Of a stretch of 56,643 bases of DNA, positions 52,760-56,643 are shown in pieces. Location: the NCBI GenBank assembly GCA_964403935.1, contig CAYOIB010000008.1, forward strand, positions 1-56,643, read 5' to 3'. The DNA is from SLLG01 sp964403935 (GTDB lineage Bacteria > Verrucomicrobiota > Verrucomicrobiia > Opitutales > Oceanipulchritudinaceae). The number at the start of each line of letters is the position of its first letter. The stretch's first letter is position 1. A program made the position numbers and the translations under genes. The notes beneath the pieces were generated by a model. That model saw only the letters and a program-made list of their open reading frames with translations. It had not been told where the DNA came from and searched no databases.

Positions 52760-53155
52760 TCAACCCACTGCCTTATCCCGGTAGACGAAGTTGAGCTGCA
52801 CCCGATCGGTCTTGCACACCCGATCCTCAAAGTAACAGTTAATGAGGCGACGGGCAAAATCCTCCAGACTGGCCTCCTCACCAATCGCGAGCGGGCATCG
52901 GTCAAGCTCCCGCGCATCATCATCCTGTGCCACAATCTCGATATGCGCCTCCAGCCATTGACGCAAGGGAGTCAACAGAGGCGGGTTTCGCTGGGCACCC
53001 TCGGTTGCCAAGAGCTGGAAATAACAGCTAACACACGTGCCCGGGGCACGACGGGCGAACACAGCCTCACGCAGATCAAGAAGGGTATCCGCCTGCTTCG
53101 AAAGGGGGGCGGCCAGCTTTTCCAGAACCGGTTGAAAACTCTGTTTCGCATTCAT
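52760..53155 (-). CDS. Hypothetical Cys-containing protein
   Basis: 131 residues from MNAKQSF; nothing recognised. Features: an early helical part (QPVLEKLAAPLSKQADTLLDLREAVFA), TCVSCYF (CxxC at ~38), a later RCPLAIG, and two Cys in NCYFEDRVCKTDR. Five Cys in 131 residues suggests a metal or redox role. Soluble, with no signal or helix. Probable single-gene transcript. Confidence 0.6.
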   Translation of the reverse strand: MNAKQSFQPVLEKLAAPLSKQADTLLDLREAVFARRAPGTCVSCYFQLLATEGAQRNPPLLTPLRQWLEAHIEIVAQDDDARELDRCPLAIGEEASLEDFARRLINCYFEDRVCKTDRVQLNFVYRDKAVG

Positions 53156-53230
53156 TGACCGCAAGAAGAGTTCCTGTTCCCTTCTGATGCAAGCAAATTG
53201 CGATTCAGTCTCAACTCATCAAGGCGACGT

Positions 53231-53266
53231 GAGCCCCACCCGCGACCGATGTGCGCGCTGGGGCTC
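53231..53266. repeat. 36-base strong hairpin between minus-strand genes
   Basis: GAGCCCCA (53231-53238) pairs exactly with TGGGGCTC (53259-53266), with inner CGCG/CGCG. It lies nine bases after the small Cys protein stop on the minus strand. No T run follows, so a Rho-assisted or stabilising role is more likely than a classical terminator. Confidence 0.5.
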
Positions 53267-53274
53267 CTATGCCT

Positions 53275-53469
53275 TCATTTCGGTTCGAATTCGCCGCACC
53301 AGTCTTCCGCTGCCGTAATGGGAAAGTGCGATTCGAATTTGGTTCCCTCATCGATATTCAGGACAACAGCTTGAGGGGCACGCCGCCGACATTCACCGTC
53401 GGCTGTAACGGGTTGCCAGTAACGGCATTTGACGCAGGCAGGCTTGGTTTCGGTCTGTGTGGCTTTCAT
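53275..53469 (-). CDS. Small Cys-motif protein (putative Zn-binding)
   Basis: 64 residues from the ATG at 53469 (MKATQTETKPACVKCRYWQP). The pattern C-x2-C-x-Y-W at residues 12-18, GECRRRAP at ~26 and DWCGEF near the C terminus is a widespread small-protein arrangement with four Cys that probably bind zinc or iron. The upstream in-frame stretch to 53796 lacks similarity, so the short form is preferred. Function unknown. Confidence 0.65.
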   Translation of the reverse strand: MKATQTETKPACVKCRYWQPVTADGECRRRAPQAVVLNIDEGTKFESHFPITAAEDWCGEFEPK

Positions 53470-53600
53470 AGTCCCCAAGCGTAACACGGGGACGCGTGGC
53501 TTCAAGCGGCAGAACGAAATGTTTTGGGGCAAGCAAGCACCTGTTTTGAGATCGGAAAAAGCTGAGCCGGGAGGTTCGCCGATATTCAAGGACCTCCGCT

Positions 53601-53759
53601 CTACTTCTTCAGAATCACATAGAGCGCGTGAATGATCCCGGGCACGTACCCAAAGAGCGTCAGGAGGATATTCAACCAAAAGTGGAAGCCAATACCCACT
53701 TGGAGAAATACGCCGACGGGAGGAAGCAAGATCGAAAGAAGAATGCGAAGGATATCCAT
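53601..53759 (-). CDS. YqaE/Pmp3-family small membrane protein
   Basis: 52 residues, with ATG at 53759. Two transmembrane helices: ILRILLSILLPPVGVFLQVG and FWLNILLTLFGYVPGIIHALYVI, with LPPVGVF and the loop between typical of Pmp3/YqaE proteolipids linked to salt and cold stress tolerance and membrane potential. No Shine-Dalgarno is visible. Convergent neighbours none. Confidence 0.85.
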   Translation of the reverse strand: MDILRILLSILLPPVGVFLQVGIGFHFWLNILLTLFGYVPGIIHALYVILKK

Positions 53760-53981
53760 GGGAGTGAACCGTAGCCATCCCGACCGGGAAGTCCATCTCT
53801 TGCGAACGATAAACCCTTTAAAAAAAATGGGCTCCAACCCTGTCCTGATTCCGTGTTGTGCTTCAAGAACGATGTTCCCTCTGCTTGACTCCCTTGGGGA
53901 CCGGCATTCCTTCGCTAATTCTCCGGGGACGTCGCCGTGCCTCACTCTCGTTCTCAATCAACCCAATGTTCTCCTATACCG

Positions 53982-54281
53982 ATGAAAAAAGATACTTTGA
54001 TGGAATTCAGTGTCATGCCACTAGGCGCCGGGGAATCCATATCCACGCCCATCGCCAAGGTTGTTTCGAAAGTTCGCGACTCAGGACTTCCCCATCAGGT
54101 GCAGCCTATGGGAACCGTTGTTGAGAGCGAACTCGATGCCTGCCTCGACCTCATCCGCGCATCAGCCCATGAAGTTCTCCAACATGCTCCCCGAACGATG
54201 ATCAACATTCGGCTCGACATCCGACCGGGTCACGAAGGGCGCATCCAACACAATGTCGACGTGGTCCAGGCCAAGGTCTGA
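53982..54281 (+). CDS. MTH1187/YkoF-family thiamine-binding protein
   Basis: 100 residues from the ATG at 53982 (or 94 from that at 54000). MEFSVMPLGAGESISTPIAKVV and the later VVESELDACLDLIRASAHEVL fit the single-domain ferredoxin-like MTH1187 family that binds thiamine or a related hydroxymethylpyrimidine. Diverges from the Pmp3 gene and is convergent with the MlaF gene. Confidence 0.85.
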   Translation: MKKDTLMEFSVMPLGAGESISTPIAKVVSKVRDSGLPHQVQPMGTVVESELDACLDLIRASAHEVLQHAPRTMINIRLDIRPGHEGRIQHNVDVVQAKV

Positions 54282-54315
54282 GGCCGCTCCGTTTGCCAGT
54301 ACGATTCGAAACGTC

Positions 54316-55113
54316 TCACTTACCCGGCGATTCCGAGCCTCGACGAAGAAAGACACCGACTTCCGGATTCGGCGGATCGTCGCGCATTTTCCGCGGGTCG
54401 CCCAAGGCGGTTCCCGTCTTCGTCTTTGCGTCGAGGAAGAGTGCCCGATCGGCAAGGGTAAAGAGGCTGTCCAGTTCGTGGGTCACGAGGACAATGGTCG
54501 TCCCCAAGCTTTCCCTGAGTTGCAGGATCAACTCGTCAAGCCGACGTGAAGTCACGGGATCGAGACCCGCCGACGGTTCATCGAAAAACAGAATCTTTGG
54601 GTCCAAGGCGATCGCCCGGGCCAAGGCCGCGCGCTTCCGCATGCCGCCACTGAGCTGTGCCGGGAGGAAATCGCCAAACCCTGCGAGGCCAACGAGGGCG
54701 AGCTTGAATTCCACCACGCGTCGGATTTTCAGCGGCTTCAAACGCGTGTAAGTCGCCAGCGGCAAAGCCACATTTTCGGCCAGGGTCATCGAACTCCAGA
54801 GCGCGCCCTGCTGGTAGAGCACGCCAAAGCCCTGCTGAATGTTCCGTCGGACGTCCTCCGGAGCCGCGACAAAATCGATCCCATCGAATTTCACCGTGCC
54901 CTCCGCCGGATCGAGAAGGCCAATCAGGTGCTTGAGCAAGGTACTCTTGCCGCAACCGCTCCCGCCCATGATGGCCAGAATCTCACCTTGGCGAACATCG
55001 AAGGAAATATCCTTCAACACGACGAAGTCGCCATACGCCATTTTCAGGTCGCGCACCTCGATCACCACCTCGGGCACGGCCTCACTTGAACCCTGTAGTC
55101 TCTCGCTTTCCAT
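54316..55113 (-). CDS. mlaF: Phospholipid-transport ABC ATPase (MlaF-like)
   Basis: 265 residues from the ATG at 55113. Walker A MGGSGCGKSTLLKHL, Q-loop-region LYQQGALWSSMTLAENVALPL, signature LSGGMRKRAALARAIALDP, Walker B ILFFDEPSAGLDP and switch LVTHELDSLF. The long tail after LFLDAKTKTGTALGDP is typical. Its ATG overlaps the mlaE stop (ATGA). MlaD, MlaC and MlaB are not adjacent. Confidence 0.93.
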   Translation of the reverse strand: MESERLQGSSEAVPEVVIEVRDLKMAYGDFVVLKDISFDVRQGEILAIMGGSGCGKSTLLKHLIGLLDPAEGTVKFDGIDFVAAPEDVRRNIQQGFGVLYQQGALWSSMTLAENVALPLATYTRLKPLKIRRVVEFKLALVGLAGFGDFLPAQLSGGMRKRAALARAIALDPKILFFDEPSAGLDPVTSRRLDELILQLRESLGTTIVLVTHELDSLFTLADRALFLDAKTKTGTALGDPRKMRDDPPNPEVGVFLRRGSESPGK

Positions 55114-56243
55114 CAGATATTCAAGGTAGCCACAGCCCAGTCGATGACGGCATTGCTGATGATGATGAGCGTGATCCCCAGAACCACGGCGCGGGTGGCC
55201 GCCAACCCGACCGCCCCGGCTCCGCCCCGGCACTGGAGCCCACGGAAGCAACCCGCCAGGGCCACGACCACCCCAAAGACATAGCCCTTGAAGACCCCGA
55301 GAAGGAAATCCGGCAAACCCACGACCCGGACCATTTCCGTGAAGAAGATTGTTCCCGGTACCCCAACCATGAATTCCGCCACAATATAACCACCGAAGAT
55401 GCCCACGACGTTGGCATAGATGGTCAGCAACGGCATCGCCAGCGACAAGGCAATCGCCCGCGGCATGACGACGAATCCAAACGATTGGATACCCAAAGTT
55501 TCGAGGGCGTCGATTTCCTCGTTCACCTGCATACTGCCGATCTCTGCGGCAAAGCCCGCCCCGGTGCGTCCCGCCATGATGATACCGGTCATCAGCGCCC
55601 CCATCTCACGAAGCATCCCATAGCCCACGAGATACGATATCGCAAACTCAGCTGCAAATTGCCTCAAAACAACCGCCCCGAGGAAGGCAATGATCAAGCC
55701 GACGAGAAAGCTGATCAGCGATACAATAGGCAACGCGGCCACCGTCACGCTGTAGGTGACCGAGATCAGGTCACGCAGCCGCATGGGGCTCCGACCGAAA
55801 AACAGATCGACCGTTGCACCCATCCCCCGCCCGAAAAACTGCATGAAATCGGAGACTTCCTGTCCCCAGGAAGTGATGGCTCGGCCAAAACGTTCGAGCG
55901 TTCCGCTTTGCTTCTCACCCTGCCCCGGCGCATCCCGATCCACCAGACGCGCTATTCTGAGAAGATTCTGAACATCGTCGGGCAGCCCCAACACATCGAG
56001 CTCAACCCCTTGTTTCTCTGCTTCGAGGTCAAGTTCGAAAAGGAAGGCAGGCAAGGCGGAATCAAAGGTCTCCACGCTCGCCGTATCGAGCCTTGCGGAG
56101 GTTGCCCCCGTCTCGCGGATGGCGCGCATCACAGCGCGGCTGCCTGGGGAGGTAGATTCCAACGTCCACGCTCCCCGGAGGCAGAGGCGGACGCCTCCCG
56201 CCTCCGGCTCGATCGCGAAGGAGGGATGATGGCGGTTCGACAT
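55113..56243 (-). CDS. mlaE: MlaE-type permease with N-terminal STAS domain
   Basis: 376 residues from the ATG at 56243 (MSNRHHPSFAIEPEAGG), preferred because the upstream ATG at 56294 would leave five bases to the divergent HAD gene. Residues ~5-100 are a STAS-like domain (VRLCLRGAWTLES, VETFDSALPAFLFEL) analogous to MlaB. The rest is the MlaE permease (VAALPIVSLISFLVGLIIAFLGAVV, GRTGAGFAAEIGSM). Moves lipids or hydrophobic molecules across the inner membrane with MlaF. Confidence 0.92.
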   Translation of the reverse strand: MSNRHHPSFAIEPEAGGVRLCLRGAWTLESTSPGSRAVMRAIRETGATSARLDTASVETFDSALPAFLFELDLEAEKQGVELDVLGLPDDVQNLLRIARLVDRDAPGQGEKQSGTLERFGRAITSWGQEVSDFMQFFGRGMGATVDLFFGRSPMRLRDLISVTYSVTVAALPIVSLISFLVGLIIAFLGAVVLRQFAAEFAISYLVGYGMLREMGALMTGIIMAGRTGAGFAAEIGSMQVNEEIDALETLGIQSFGFVVMPRAIALSLAMPLLTIYANVVGIFGGYIVAEFMVGVPGTIFFTEMVRVVGLPDFLLGVFKGYVFGVVVALAGCFRGLQCRGGAGAVGLAATRAVVLGITLIIISNAVIDWAVATLNI

Positions 56244-56299
56244 GGGAGGGAGGGAAACCAATCTTGCCGTCGGAGGAAAGCTGTTTCTACTCATTGTCC

Positions 56300-56643
56300 A
56301 TGGAACCCACCCGGCCGAAAGCGGTCCTTTTCGACCTCGATGGCACCCTCATCGATCATTTTAATGTTATATATCGTTGCTACTGCCATGCCCTCGAGCA
56401 GCTCAACCTTCCCACCGTCTCCTTTGCCAAGGTGAAGGCAAGCGTCGGGGGATCGATCCCCGTGACCTTTGCCAAACTGATCCCGGAGCACTACATTGAG
56501 GAGGCTGTCAGGCTGTTCCGCGCCCACCTGGCAGAGATCTGGGACAGCGAGATCGTCGTCCTCCCCGGCGTGCAGGCCTTCCTCGAGCGGCTTCATGCCG
56601 ACGGCATCCGAACGGCTGTTCTCACCAACAAAGAAGGCGAGCA
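56300..56643 (+). CDS. HAD-family phosphatase (3' partial)
   Basis: 114 codons visible and open to the right edge. KAVLFDLDGTLIDH is motif I (DxDGT), and AVLTNKEGE is motif II (Thr). The cap region has helices as in phosphoglycolate phosphatase-type HAD enzymes (YHCHALEQLN, VKASVGGS). Reads divergently from mlaE with a 56-base gap. The substrate is not evident; motif III and IV lie beyond the window. Confidence 0.87.
   Translation, partial: MEPTRPKAVLFDLDGTLIDHFNVIYRCYCHALEQLNLPTVSFAKVKASVGGSIPVTFAKLIPEHYIEEAVRLFRAHLAEIWDSEIVVLPGVQAFLERLHADGIRTAVLTNKEGE

Noticed and set aside
53796..53957. Longer N-terminal forms of the Pmp3 and small Cys proteins
   Set aside because: The extensions contain no conserved residues; family length and start context favour the short forms.
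55086..56435. 449-codon plus-strand frame opposite mlaF and mlaE
   Set aside because: Charged, repetitive composition typical of antisense; it also covers the start of the HAD gene in another frame.
1..56643. tRNA, rRNA, CRISPR array or prophage
   Set aside because: No T-arm or rRNA-like sequence, no regularly spaced repeats, and no phage structural or integrase gene was seen.

Overview
The window looks like a chromosomal segment from a marine-type Verrucomicrobiota bacterium, most likely class Opitutia (Puniceicoccales/Opitutales-like). The basis is a PEP-CTERM protein beside an exosortase, a subtilase ending in a module typical of secreted verrucomicrobial proteins, Gram-negative envelope genes (Wza-like export, Mla-type lipid transport, DsbD) and few strong Shine-Dalgarno sites. 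The taxonomic call is an inference; no rRNA or tRNA gene was found.

Region 1 (1-10.4 kb) is a protein-sorting island. It holds a membrane-anchored TPR protein cut by the window edge, an exosortase fused to an EpsI-like domain, a second anchored TPR protein convergent to it, a PEP-CTERM protein, and a large secreted subtilase sharing a bidirectional terminator with the PEP-CTERM gene. Region 2 (10.9-20.2 kb) is an exopolysaccharide locus: Wza-like export protein, Wzc-like tyrosine kinase/co-polymerase, outer-membrane barrel, hexapeptide acyltransferase, three glycosyltransferases and a sulfotransferase. Together these suggest a sulfated, acylated extracellular polymer whose secretion is coupled to exosortase sorting. 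No flippase, polymerase or initiating transferase lies here.

Region 3 (20.3-25.7 kb) has a decayed adenosine deaminase fragment, a TrpB2-type enzyme, and an apparent quinone/redox-stress gene set (esterase, ring-cleaving dioxygenase, YceI protein, small membrane protein) divergent from a LysR regulator with a clear T-N11-A dyad before its start. Region 4 (25.8-37.1 kb), all on the minus strand, is a housekeeping block: SirB1-like protein, aroE, prepilin peptidase and a lipoprotein, then a terminator, then nusA-infB-rbfA-nrnA-truB-ribF-truC.

Region 5 (37.4-48.9 kb) has a frameshifted FN3 protein remnant abutting nagB, a Gfo/Idh/MocA oxidoreductase, DUF423, a giant alpha-2-macroglobulin-like protein whose thioester Cys is replaced by Ser, and DsbD. 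Region 6 (48.9-52.7 kb) is a scar zone with two transposase remnants, a deacetylase that seems truncated by one of them, an orphan peptide-ABC ATPase and a YetF-like protein. Region 7 (52.7 kb to the end) has small proteins (Cys-rich, Pmp3, thiamine-binding), an MlaF-MlaE pair and the start of a HAD phosphatase.
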